Assembly: GCA_905182985.1 (NCBI GenBank)
Contig: CAJJDN010000044.1
Location: 450,919 to 514,918 of the forward strand
DNA length: 64,000 nt
Reading direction: 5' to 3'
From: Paramecium sonneborni
Lineage: Eukaryota; Ciliophora; Oligohymenophorea; Peniculida; Parameciidae
Shown: piece by piece, positions 1 through 11,094 of the stretch
Numbering within the stretch: position 1 is the first letter of the stretch
How the letters are laid out: the number at the start of each line of letters is the position of its first letter
Program-made: the position numbers and the translations under genes
Notes under the pieces: model-generated
Databases searched by the model: none
What the model was told of the DNA's origin: nothing
Seen by the model: the letters and a program-made list of their open reading frames with translations, nothing else

Positions 1-514
1 TTATAGCAGCCACATTAGATTAAGTTTTAGTTATAAACTTTCTTACTATTTAGGAAATGCAAGTGAGTAATTTTTAGTTTAGGTAACAAAATTAATTCTA
101 TATATTCTATTTATCATTAATGTCATTTCTAAAATTATATCTATTACTAAGAAATTTTATTTAACTCAAATAATAATTGAGCATGAATACTTAAAAATAT
201 TTTCATTTTCTATATAATCTTCTTATTTTTACATAAAGAAGAAGCTATAATAACTAATTTTGAATAGTTCCTGTATCAAAATTTTATAATTTAGAGTTAT
301 TTTGAAAGAATGATTTGTTTGTTGTATTTTTGAGATTAGAATAAAGGAATTATCTTTTTCAGTGTTTTAAAGTTTGATTTTGTAAGGATTGTAGAATATC
401 AATTGATTTCAAATATACAAACGGATAATTTGTTTTGCTGGAACATATTCTACCCATATTAAAATAATTTTTTAATAATCATTAAATAAAATATAAATTA
501 AATAATAGTTGAGG
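1..514. other. Non-coding or unresolved left edge
   Basis: No convincing reading frame was found on either strand, even with TAA and TAG read as glutamine. The stretch is AT-rich and lies directly upstream of the SP-RING gene, so it may hold that gene's promoter and the end of a gene outside the window. Confidence 0.4.
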
Positions 515-2361
515 ATGAATTAACTAATTTAAGAACCAAAGGTTTAAAAGCCTGATAAACCAGTTGTTGCAAATAAAAAATAAATACCAATACCAGAGCT
601 TGTATAAACAATCAAAACAGCCCATGGAAAATTACAAAACATATAAACTGATTTTGAAGAAAGAACCAAGAAATTTAGCAATTTGACCTCGACAATGACA
701 GTAAGTTTTGAGTGTAGTGTATCGAAAGAAATAATAAATTATGCAGTATATTTAAGTTTAAATATTAAGGTTTACTTAGCTGAATGTTTTAAGGGTTACA
801 AGCATTACGATTAACAAATTGATTTGGAACAATTTTTAAAATTAAATTATTTCTCTTCAGAATAGCAACAAACTAAATAATTATAATGCCCTATTTGTAA
901 AACCATCACAAAATTTGAGAAAATAGAATAAGCCTTCTATCCTCATCTCATAACCAACTATTTAAGAGAAAAAGTATCAATTTTTTTTAATGTAGTGTGG
1001 ATAATTCCCAAGATAATTGATGTATAATTTTAAGGACAAAATATTTTATCCATTACATAAGGGAAAAATGGGGAATGTGTAAAATTCTTATTTTGATTAG
1101 ATTCACAAACTAATGAAATAAAATATATAACCTTAAGGTTAATTCTATTAGATTGTCAAAAATTTAAATGTTAATTATAGTTTTCTTTTCTACAATAATT
1201 GCTCTTTGAGTTAAATAAAAGTGATGCTTCCTGTTAGGGGATTGAAGTGTGCTCATTTTGAAGTATATGATCTGACTGCTTTATTATATCATTTCGATAA
1301 AAAAGAATAAAGTTTTAAATGCAAAAGACCTGAATGCAATTCTATAATAAGTTATAATGAGATATGCTTAGATATAGATTTATTTAATAGTTGTTTAAAA
1401 TCATATAGTTTTACATTTTCGTTTATTTATAATCATGAAACAAAACAGTTAGAAGATATTTTAGAAAGAGAGAAAGATTAAAATTTATTAAAATATAGAT
1501 AGTTAAATGAATTATAAGAATATTTGAATTATTAATCAAAAATATATAAAATAGTAGATTAAATTTACACAAGTCCTGTTAATTAAGAAAATACAGAAGA
1601 ATTTTATACAAAGAATTCAATTGATAAAATTAAGAAAGAGAAGGTGAATTTTATGTTTTGTTAATTTACTGGTTAGAGAATCGAATTGCCTTGTAGATGT
1701 ATAAGATGTACTTAAGTGTAAACTTGTGATTTAAGATTTATGAGTTGTGTATTGAATTAATTTTAAAATCCTGCTGAAACAAATAAGGTACTTAATGTAA
1801 TAAATTATTGTCCTTTATGTAAAAATCCATTTACTAAGAAAATAAGACCAAAAGATTTAGCCTTATTTGATTAAGTATACGTGGATGTAAAAATGATGAA
1901 TTTCTTAACAGTAACAACAGGATTTGCAAATATAACTTAAAATTAATTTATACAATTTCTTAATAATAAGGTGATATCAAGGGTGATAGTAAAAAGAGAC
2001 CAGGAGTCAATTTTAAAAGGAAGAAATGCTATAAATAGAATTTTTTTGAAAGTAAATTTATTAAGATATAAAAATATAGTGTCCAATTTCAAAATAAAAA
2101 ATTTTAAGACCAATTAGAGGAAACAATTGTGTACATGCTTAACCTTTTGATTTTGGATGTGTAGACTTGCATTAAAATGGGGAAATCGATTTAAACGATA
2201 TGAAATGTCCAGTCTGCAATTTAAAATTTGATTATTTCTTAGAAGACCTCTATTTGAAAGATCATTTAGAGATATTTTATGCACAATAGTTGTAAGAATG
2301 TGAAATGGCATGCTTAAACTTAATGGAGGGCAAACTTTTAATAAAACCAAAATTTTAATGA
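515..2361 (+). CDS. Protein with three SP-RING (MIZ) zinc modules, PIAS/Siz-like SUMO ligase candidate
   Basis: The two introns at 970-991 (22 nt) and 2052-2079 (28 nt) leave 1797 coding bases, 598 residues. Three modules follow the SP-RING layout. Module 1 (about 1197-1390) has LPVRGLKCAH, then Asp, a later Cys pair and IDLF. Module 2 (about 1651-1880) has MFCQFTGQRIELPCRC and then YCPLCKNPF. Module 3 (2080-2280) has CPIS, RPIRGNNCVH, QPFDF and MKCPVC, which is closest to the textbook PIAS/Siz form. A further CPIC motif lies near residue 130. In PIAS, Siz and Mms21 a single SP-RING recruits the SUMO E2 enzyme. SUMO ligase activity here is inference. Modules 1 and 2 have diverged, so only module 3 may bind E2. 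The TGA stop is 38 bp from the convergent Prp17 stop. Confidence 0.8.
2052..2079 (+). other. 28-nt intron proven by reading frame
   Basis: The sequence starts GTAAAT and ends TATAG. Removing it joins the upstream frame to the CPIS start of the third SP-RING module; without removal the module is out of frame. This is representative of the introns throughout the window. Confidence 0.8.
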
Positions 2362-2399
2362 TTGGTAATATTATATATACATTAATTTAAAAATGATAA

Positions 2400-4098
2400 T
2401 CAATCCCATAATTTAAGTACTCCATCCCATCCACAAGTAACAACTTTACTTGGTTCTATAGGATGCCATTCAACTCCTATACAAACGTTATCATGAGCCT
2501 AAATGTATTAATTATAATAATTACTTAGATGGTTCTATAACTTTTAGCTGTTTTCCAATCCCAAAAGAAAACTCTACCTTCTGAATCTCCTGAAGCTAAA
2601 AATTAACCATCAGCAGAAAATGTGACACCACAAGCATAACCAGCAGAAACATGACCTTTAAAATTCTTTTTTCTATTCATTCTAAAATTTCCAGCTTTAG
2701 TATCATAAACAATAATCTAAAATATATATAATAAATATTTTACTAAATTATTACTTTATTATCCAACCCAATTAAGTCCTGATGGATTAACAGCCGTAGC
2801 AGTTACTGCATGCATTTCAGGATCACTTATATGTTTTATTACTACAGGAATACCAAATTCCCAAATGAAAAGTTTCTTATCATCTGAACTAGACACAAAT
2901 TTTCTATTTTAATTAAAATATGTAATTGTATTTATTGCTTATAAATGTTCATCATAAACTAATGTTTATTAACCACTTCTAATATCAAACTATTTAATCC
3001 GTTTATCTGATGATCCTAAAAGAAATGAATGTTATTTTGCAGGATCTGGATTTAGTCTTACACAATAAGGAAAATGTTATAAATTTATTGTTTAAGTAAC
3101 TTTCCCATATTCAGTATCCCAAACTAAAATCTTTTTATCATAAGCTGCAGACAAAAATGTTCTACCATCATTTGAAAAATTAAGATCTCTTAATGCTCCT
3201 TAATGACCATAATATGTTCTAACACATTATTTATTACCTATTATATCCCACATCTTTATTTTATTATCTAAACTACCACTTAACATCAGATGACCAAATT
3301 TTGGAAAGAATTTACATACTTGAACTCCCTTTGTATGTCCATGAAATGTTTGTATACATCTTTTCGGTATATAACATGTATGATCAACATATTTTAATTC
3401 AGGTGGAGGAGCTATAAATTGTCTTCCTCCAAATTATTCTGTTTAACTTACATGCTATTCCATATAAGGAACAAAATTTTCCTCTTATTTTTTTGATTCA
3501 TCAATCTTTTATTTTCTTTATTCTTCTAATTAATCTAGCAATCTCTGCTATTCTTCATTCATCTGAATATTTTCAAATTATTCATCTTATTATCCTGCCC
3601 AAGGTCCCATAAATTCTCCTTTTGATGGATCATTCGCTTTTACTCTATTAGATTTTAATTCTTATTATCGTATTTTGTCATCTTTGTGCATACCAGCTAA
3701 TGCATTTTTACTAAAAAGTGGATCTGATGCATCTACATCATAACCTTCTTTCATTAAATTTGATAATTCCTCTTATTTTTAATTACATGCTATCACTCTT
3801 CTATTCCTTTCTAATTTAAATTGATCATTATACCATTTGGATCTACCGCAAATCCATAAACATTAAATTTATGAAATTATTCTTCAAATACAGCATCATT
3901 ATAGTATACAGATTCCACATTCCCTGTTAAATGATTCTTTTTCTAACCCAAAAAATTATATGTTTTTGATAATTCAAGAGCTTTTTCTTCCTCTTTTTTC
4001 TTCACTAAATGTGAGCAATCAACCTCAGGGTTTACTAATATTGACTTTGGTTTATTATGTATAATTTCTTGATCATCATCGCTATAATCCACTAGCAT
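2400..4098 (-). CDS. PRP17: Pre-mRNA-processing factor 17 (CDC40), WD40 splicing factor
   Basis: This is the second-step splicing factor Prp17/CDC40. Three introns (2499-2524, 2717-2743, 3811-3833; 26, 27 and 23 nt) leave 1623 bases, 540 residues. The N-terminal part ends in the family's PWAG-type motif (GEFMGPWAG). It is followed by a seven-bladed WD40 propeller with [49 protein letters not shown] and the C-terminal [13 protein letters not shown], which closely matches the human CDC40 C-terminus. In other eukaryotes the protein joins the spliceosome before exon ligation, acting in the nucleus. A splicing factor is expected in a genome where nearly every gene carries tiny introns. The gene is convergent with the SP-RING gene and divergent from the channel gene 114 bp away. 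Confidence 0.93.
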
Positions 4099-4211
4099 TA
4101 TTAATTAATTATTTAATTATTTATCTTCTATCTTTATGATAAATTAATAAGTAAACTCTACAAAAACAGAACCAGTATAAAATAATTATGATTAAATGAA
4201 AGGTAGTGTGT

Positions 4212-7200
4212 ATGTCATAAATAGGTCCATTTTAATATTCACCATTTACTATAGACCATCCAGGGTAACCTGATGATGATTACTCAATTAAAGACCCAAC
4301 TGTAAAGACATTAGATCGATCTAAATTGTGTTTATCACCATTCAATGTAAATAATGAGGTTTCTTTCTATTTAAAATTTTTCAGATTTCAAATGAAAGAA
4401 TTTCTTTCATCTAAGAAGCAAGCAGCTTCTAATTATTGGCATTCACATAAAAAAGTTAAGAGACTACTAAAGGTTTCAAAAACGAGAAGAAACTCAAAAC
4501 CAAATTTGCAGAACTTCTCAGAGACAAAATCAAATTAAATGATAAAGTAAAGAAATATTCTTATATTTTTGACTTGGAATAATAAGAAAATACACCATTA
4601 TGTACAATAATCTCAATAATTTCAAAGTTCTTCTGTAGCCTACCTCATAATTACTTAAATATTGGAGTCTGTTTTACTTACAGATTATGATAGTTCAGAT
4701 TATTGTTGTTCCTTTATAAATTTCTGACATCTTTGTGTTATTTCTTATCCTTAAATTGATAGATGTAATTTTAAACACTATTTCAACATTTGCCGTTAAT
4801 GGAGAAATTGAGACACGATTCATAGCCATAATCAATCATTATTGTAAATCATAATTGATATTTGATCTAGTAAATAATTTATATATTTCATCTCATAGAC
4901 ATTTCTCATAACCATAATATACTATCACAACTTTTGGAGTATTATTATCAATCTACTTAGTACTATACCAAGATTAGTATAAATTTAAAAACAGATCTAA
5001 TTGTAAATATCTATGTATGAATTATAGTGAATATAATATTTTTAATAAATTCTCGCTTTTAGCAATTTTGATAATAAAAGCGATGTTACTGGTTCACACT
5101 TTTACTTGTTTTTGGTTATATAATCTACTAATTGATAATGAAGAGGCCATTTTATAATAGTATTTACATTCCTTATATTATGTACTCAGCATCATGACCT
5201 TTAACTCTGTATTAATAGATGAGAATGATCATTACAGAATAACTGTCTATAGTATCATTTCACTTATCTCTCTTATATTCTTTGCATATTTCCTAGCAAA
5301 AATGATTTCAATTTTCAAGGATGATTAATTAGATTAACAATTAAGTGAATTTATGTCTCAAAATAATTTAAATTCAACTCTTAAATAAAAAATTATAAGT
5401 CATCTACTTTATCAACCTAAATATTATCACGATACATTTATATCCTAATTATCCAGTAATCTAAATTAAGAATATAAAGTTACTTAACGAGCAAAATTAT
5501 TAACTTAATATTTTAAACACTTTAATTAAAAAACAATTTAAAAAATAATTGACTGTAGCTAAGAAATTGTATGTTAACCTAATCAAACAATTATTTAAGA
5601 AGGAATTTTAGATGATTGCTCATTATATTTTATTCTAGAAGGTTCTGTGTGTTTAAAATCGAGGAATAATATTAAATTGCAAATCTTAAAATAAAATAGT
5701 TCATTTGGTGAAATAGCCTTTTACATTTAAAAACCAAGAAATTTTACTATTCAAAGTTAAGGGACTACTAGACTTTTGAAAATAGAACGATCAATATTGC
5801 TTTCATTATTGAGTTTCAATGACAAAGTATAAATTAATGATGATATTTTAGTAACTGTTTTATTAATAGAGAGATAAAATACTATTCAATTAAGGATTGC
5901 CAATTAAATGTGCGTGTTGTTTGAGTGAAAATCACATTATTACAAGATGTCCTTTATTGACATATAAACCAAATTAAAGTTTAATATTAAAAAAGTTTAT
6001 ATTTCCACATAAGTAAATAAGAAAAGAATGTAATATCAATTAATAATCGATAGATAAAAGAAGAACCTCAAAAGATATGAGAGCGTTAAATTTTTATTAA
6101 TGTGCATCTTAATATGAAGTGGCATTTTTAAAATTATTTTCAGATCAATTATAGATTTCATAATTTAGTCAATCACAATTACCCTATGATGATTTAGCTA
6201 TAAGAGATTCATATATGAGTGCTAGAAGCTTAACAAAATAAAGTAGAGATAGATCTGTTGTTAAATCTACTTCATTTATGAAATAACAATCAGGTTATGA
6301 ATAATAATCTCTGCCAAATTACACTGATAATATATTGTATTCATAAACATCATTAAAAGCTCTAACTTAGATTAAGATAACGAATTTCAGATTATAAATG
6401 GTAGTTAAGATAAAAAGTTTGATGAATTTGCATCCTTATTCAGAACTGACCAATAAAAGAGAACATTTGCAACTGCTGGATTTGGATCTTAGAGCTTAGC
6501 TGCCTCTAATAAAGATTTAACTCAAAACCTTACATAAAAGTCTTTAAATGTTATTTTAGAGCATGAAAACTCCGACAGTATATCAGAATCCAATTCAAAA
6601 TCAGTAGAAGAAGAAAATGTTATTGATTCTCCTCAAGATAAATTTGCCAGAAAAAATAATGATCCCAAATTAACATTTAATTACAACTTCGAAACATAAA
6701 TGAATGAACTTCAAAAATAAAATTCAAGTCATCCTCGGCTATCTCGTTTAGGATCTGGTTCTATTCGATAATAAAGTTCAAGGAACAGTACATATAAATA
6801 TCCTGATTTAAAAAGTTAACGTTAAAATTCTTCCAGATCATTAACTTATAGTCCGATTCCCTCTAATAGTTAATAAAAATAAGGAATGCCCTCTTCAAAA
6901 TAGAATAGAAAGTCCACTTTTTCATTTCCATAAAAATTAATTTAACAAACTCGTTAAGTTGAGATCACAAATTTTGATGATAGCAGAAGTTAACAATAAA
7001 GAGCTTCAATTAGGAAGGTATCTACTAAAACAGGGACAAAGATTTCAATTCTTCCCTCAAGTTTCTAACCATTTAGCAATGTGGATGTACTGATCTATTA
7101 TTTATTAAGTTACCTGTTTATGCTAACAGTACTTTTGGGTTAAATAATTTTGATGCTATGTTTTCATTTGATTATTATTTGCCTCATAATAATTATGACA

Positions 7201-7379
7201 TTGCCATTTATAAGTATTAATTTTTTAATCTTTCAAGGGCAAATAAATTTAGAAACATTAAAAAGACCAATATTTCAAAGTACTTAACTGATTACCATCA
7301 ATCTAATATGATTTATTTATTAAAATAAAAAAGATTGAAAATGATGAAAATGTTTACAAGTTAAAAGAAATAAGATTGA
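4212..7379 (+). CDS. Cyclic-nucleotide-binding ion-channel-like protein with degenerate pore and zinc knuckle
   Basis: Five introns (after about 4345; 4602-4627; 5827-5851; about 6336; about 7087) leave 3045 bases, 1014 residues. Order: polar N-terminus; membrane segments from about 4660 (SLFYLQIMIVQIIVV, then DIFVLFLILKLIDVILNTI, as in S1-S2 of CNG/HCN channels); S5 LLLVHTFTCFWLY; pore helix YLHSLYYVLSIMTFNSVLID; S6 ISLISLIFFAYFLAKMI; a cyclic-nucleotide-binding fold with LYFILEGSV and FGEIAFYIQKPRN; a CCHC zinc knuckle (5909-5950); and a long Ser/Gln-rich tail with a conserved-looking C-terminus. The position where potassium channels carry T-V-G-Y-G holds T-F-N-S-V, and the S4 region lacks a regular arginine ladder. 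The Glu and Arg of the phosphate-binding cassette are kept. It resembles the expanded ciliate CNG/Eag-like family. Ion selectivity cannot be assigned and it may be a non-conducting subunit. Confidence 0.82.
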
Positions 7380-7615
7380 TCATAATTAAATAGATTATAA
7401 TAAAATTAAGTCCTTATACCAAAAATCAAATTATTTAAACTCTTAATTTCTCTTAATTTATAAATTTAAAGATTTAAAGAAAATCGTAAAGCATATATTC
7501 GTTGAATTTACTAATAACCTAATTGAATTCAATACAAATTATTAAATTTTAAACTAATTATAAATGATTATTTAATTATCAGCAATTTTTTATTTATTTA
7601 CTTTTAAAACTTAAG
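7380..7615. other. AT-rich intergenic region
   Basis: No supported frame was seen. It separates the channel gene from the first MGC gene and probably holds the latter's promoter. Confidence 0.4.
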
Positions 7616-7933
7616 ATGGGCTGTAATGTTCAGAAATCGAAGAGTTAACCAAATAAACTTTATCAATCATCTGATGAAATATTAGAGATGGAAAGAATCA
7701 ACGTTGAGAACTAAGCTTCGACCCGTGGGAAAAAGACTGATCTTAAAGAAACACAAAATTTAATTACACAATAACCATAAATTGGTAATAGACTCTAAAA
7801 CATGACTAATAATGATGAGCTTCTTAAATATATCAATAAAAGACACAGCATCTCATAAAGTCCCTTTGGTTATATTAAAAACTCCCCAGAATAAAGAAGA
7901 AAATAATCCTTGATGAATAGTCCTAAATTATGA
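7616..7933 (+). CDS. Small Met-Gly-Cys protein, predicted dual-acylated
   Basis: An intronless frame of 105 residues begins MGCNVQKSKS and ends in TGA. Gly2 with Ser/Lys at positions 6-8 is a typical N-myristoylation signal, and Cys3 a neighbouring palmitoylation site, so membrane attachment is predicted. The rest is polar and probably disordered. Near the C-terminus are basic-Ser sites (KRHSISQSPF, RRKQSLMNSP) that resemble AGC/CDK kinase targets. No enzymatic domain or known family is recognised. It is the first of three similar short genes that share only the N-terminal signal and the style of the C-terminal phosphosites. Function is unknown. Confidence 0.6.
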
Positions 7934-8521
7934 ATTTTATTTTTTCTCTTTATTCTTGTATTATTGATTCTTAATTAAATGCATAAATTTGATATCTATC
8001 ATATAGAAAAAGAATAGAAAATCAAATTTTCTTAGACACTAAATTCAATATACCGATTTCTTCTTGAGTGACTCTGTTCCTACCTCTGTCTAAAGAACAA
8101 TTGTAGATAAAGTCATTTCAGTTTTCTAATCTCTCATTTTTTAATTATCTGTAAATTTAATTATTCATTACATAATGATTATGATTATAAAGCACTTTTT
8201 AGAGATGTAACACTAGTTCTTATTTGATATTACTATTGATTTAAGTGCTTGATAATATTTTATTAAATTTCTATTAATTCAGTTGATTATTTCGAAATCC
8301 TTTATGTATTCTCGTATTATATTAGCTAAGCTCCATTTTATTTTGTTGAATTACATCCCATATTAAATATCAATATTAAATTAAATAATAAAATATAAAA
8401 AAATTCATTTAAGGAATCATTAATATTACTTTATTGAAAATCTTAAAATTTATTTTATTAATAAAGCCTAGTACTAATCATTTCAAATATATTTATATTA
8501 ATTTAAAAGATTTTTTGTCTC
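7934..8521. other. AT-rich intergenic region between MGC genes
   Basis: Nearly 600 bp without a supported frame on either strand, unusually long for this window. No repeats, RNA genes or regulatory motifs could be recognised. Confidence 0.4.
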
Positions 8522-8725
8522 ATGGGTTGTGCTGCTACTAAATAATAAAAAAAGCCTGTTTCAGATCCATTTGAGGCTTACTTTCAATAATCACAGTCAA
8601 AAAGTGAAGATTTAAAAGCTGAACTTAAATTATTTTAAATCAATAAAAATCCAATACTATAAAGAAGAGCTAGTTAAAAAAGTCCTTTAACTAATGCTGG
8701 ATCCTTTATATCTAGAAATACTTGA
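8522..8725 (+). CDS. Very small Met-Gly-Cys protein, predicted dual-acylated
   Basis: An intronless 67-residue frame begins MGCAATKQQKK and ends SFISRNT before TGA. Gly2 and Cys3 suggest N-myristoylation plus palmitoylation. The body is charged (DPFEAYFQQSQ, KAELKLFQ), and the sequence LQRRASQKSP holds a textbook R-R-x-S protein kinase A site. No family is recognised. The last 25 bases lie inside the assembly repeat that starts at 8701, so the same tail recurs after the N at 9848-9872 without its start. Confidence 0.5.
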
Positions 8726-9224
8726 ATGGTTAAGATCTATTTTGATTATGACCATATAAAATTTAATAATAATCCTTTAATTTGTAACATTTTATAAATT
8801 AACAATGACCTTAAAATAAATTCTGTAGATAATCTTGCTTTTTTATGTTAAAAAGCAGTATTGTACTAAAATATCTTATATGATTTTTTTTTGTTCACTA
8901 TTATAAAATTTATAAAATTATTCATCCTAAGTGTGCAAGAATAAATTAAATCTTTTCATAAGAATCCTATCATTTGGAGACACAAAAAGGGGAAAGTAAT
9001 ATTTTGACTTTTTATTTTCAAATTGAATCAATATTATGATAGATAGTTTGAAGAGGTCATTTCTCTATTAATTAGAGATTTCACCACTTTATTTTATAAA
9101 TAATTAAACATATATGTTATCTAGTATAATAAAGTGAATTCTAAATTGAACAATAATTAGGTATATAAATCCAAAACAACACATTTATACATATATTTAT
9201 AATTAATAATCATTTTTTTTGCAT

Positions 9225-9527
9225 ATGGGCTGTGTTAGTTAGAAATAAAGTCCAAGCTAACAGCAAAATAAATTTAGATTTGCTAGTTCATCTTTTTCTA
9301 ATATTCATTAGAATAGAAAAGTAAGTATTGAATGCCCAAACACAACAGACAATAATAAACCAATTTTATAGTATAGATCAATTGATATTACCAATGATGA
9401 AGAATTTATTTTAAAAAGAGATAAGAAATTTATTGCTTCAAATAAGGAATCACCTACTACTACCCCAAAATTTAATTAATAGAATCCAGTGTATATTGGT
9501 CAAAGAAAAAATATTAAATTGATGTGA
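9225..9527 (+). CDS. Small Met-Gly-Cys protein, predicted dual-acylated
   Basis: An intronless 100-residue frame starts MGCVSQKQSPSQQQ and ends in TGA. Gly2, Cys3 and Ser5 fit combined myristoylation and palmitoylation. The body is Ser/Asn/Gln-rich with short conserved-looking patches (FRFASSSFSN, YRSIDITNDEEF, VYIGQRKNIKLM). No known domain is seen. It has the same design as the genes at 7616 and 8522 and lies entirely inside the repeat, so it recurs at 10372-10674. Confidence 0.55.
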
Positions 9528-9846
9528 AACCAGTGGCCTTATTTAAAAATTTATGATTTTTATTGAATATACAAATTTTGTTAACATACCATAGCTTACC
9601 TATTAGGCTTTCCTTTTTATAAATATTTTTCGAAAATCAAAAAAGAACACAAGCATATTTTGTTTTCTACAATATTATTGTTATTTTCATTCTAATCAAT
9701 ATAGTTTATACGTAAAAACGAGATATAAACATTTCATTCTTTAATCAAATAAATCTTAATCAAAAATTCATAAGAGAAAATTAATTAAGATAAATTTTAT
9801 TTTCCTTGAAAATAATTTAAATGAGGTGTATATGTTAAAGGTTTAA
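9528..9846. other. AT-rich intergenic region up to contig end
   Basis: No supported frame. The stretch ends at the N. Its second copy is 10675-10993. Confidence 0.4.
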
Positions 9847-9847
9847 N
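9847..9847. other. Single-N contig junction 1
   Basis: One ambiguous base separates two apparently identical 1146-bp blocks. It marks a scaffold join, not a biological feature. Confidence 0.9.
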
Positions 9848-10993
9848 ATCCTTTATATCTAGAAATACTTGAATGGTTAAGATCTATTTTGATTATGACC
9901 ATATAAAATTTAATAATAATCCTTTAATTTGTAACATTTTATAAATTAACAATGACCTTAAAATAAATTCTGTAGATAATCTTGCTTTTTTATGTTAAAA
10001 AGCAGTATTGTACTAAAATATCTTATATGATTTTTTTTTGTTCACTATTATAAAATTTATAAAATTATTCATCCTAAGTGTGCAAGAATAAATTAAATCT
10101 TTTCATAAGAATCCTATCATTTGGAGACACAAAAAGGGGAAAGTAATATTTTGACTTTTTATTTTCAAATTGAATCAATATTATGATAGATAGTTTGAAG
10201 AGGTCATTTCTCTATTAATTAGAGATTTCACCACTTTATTTTATAAATAATTAAACATATATGTTATCTAGTATAATAAAGTGAATTCTAAATTGAACAA
10301 TAATTAGGTATATAAATCCAAAACAACACATTTATACATATATTTATAATTAATAATCATTTTTTTTGCATATGGGCTGTGTTAGTTAGAAATAAAGTCC
10401 AAGCTAACAGCAAAATAAATTTAGATTTGCTAGTTCATCTTTTTCTAATATTCATTAGAATAGAAAAGTAAGTATTGAATGCCCAAACACAACAGACAAT
10501 AATAAACCAATTTTATAGTATAGATCAATTGATATTACCAATGATGAAGAATTTATTTTAAAAAGAGATAAGAAATTTATTGCTTCAAATAAGGAATCAC
10601 CTACTACTACCCCAAAATTTAATTAATAGAATCCAGTGTATATTGGTCAAAGAAAAAATATTAAATTGATGTGAAACCAGTGGCCTTATTTAAAAATTTA
10701 TGATTTTTATTGAATATACAAATTTTGTTAACATACCATAGCTTACCTATTAGGCTTTCCTTTTTATAAATATTTTTCGAAAATCAAAAAAGAACACAAG
10801 CATATTTTGTTTTCTACAATATTATTGTTATTTTCATTCTAATCAATATAGTTTATACGTAAAAACGAGATATAAACATTTCATTCTTTAATCAAATAAA
10901 TCTTAATCAAAAATTCATAAGAGAAAATTAATTAAGATAAATTTTATTTTCCTTGAAAATAATTTAAATGAGGTGTATATGTTAAAGGTTTAA
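9848..10993. repeat. Direct repeat, second copy (1146 bp)
   Basis: Repeats 8701-9846 with a constant offset of 1147. It begins in the tail of the 8522 gene and carries a complete second copy of the 9225 gene. Confidence 0.9.
10372..10674 (+). CDS. Second copy of the 100-residue Met-Gly-Cys protein (likely assembly artefact)
   Basis: Same sequence as 9225-9527 at an offset of 1147. Because it lies in the repeat bounded by a single N, it is most likely the same locus represented twice, not a tandem gene duplication. Confidence 0.4.
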
Positions 10994-11094
10994 TCTTTAA
11001 TCACATATTTTTAAATGTGTTTGATAACAATAGATAATAGTTGAGAATATAATAAATTTTATAATATTTTTTAATTAATTATCGAACTTTAATT

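Larger units (their letters stand above)
8701..9846. repeat. Direct repeat, first copy (1146 bp), probable contig-end overlap
   Basis: This stretch recurs at 9848-10993, separated by one N at 9847. Every line compared by eye is identical, including non-coding DNA. The copy ends exactly at the N, as expected when two contigs that overlap are joined with a gap symbol instead of being merged. Confidence 0.9.

Noticed and set aside
2114..2350. 78-codon minus-strand frame
   Set aside because: It is antisense to the third SP-RING module, which is strongly supported on the plus strand.
9225..10674. Two identical MGC genes as a recent tandem duplication
   Set aside because: The duplicate extends unchanged through non-coding DNA and stops exactly at an N, which fits a contig overlap better than duplication.
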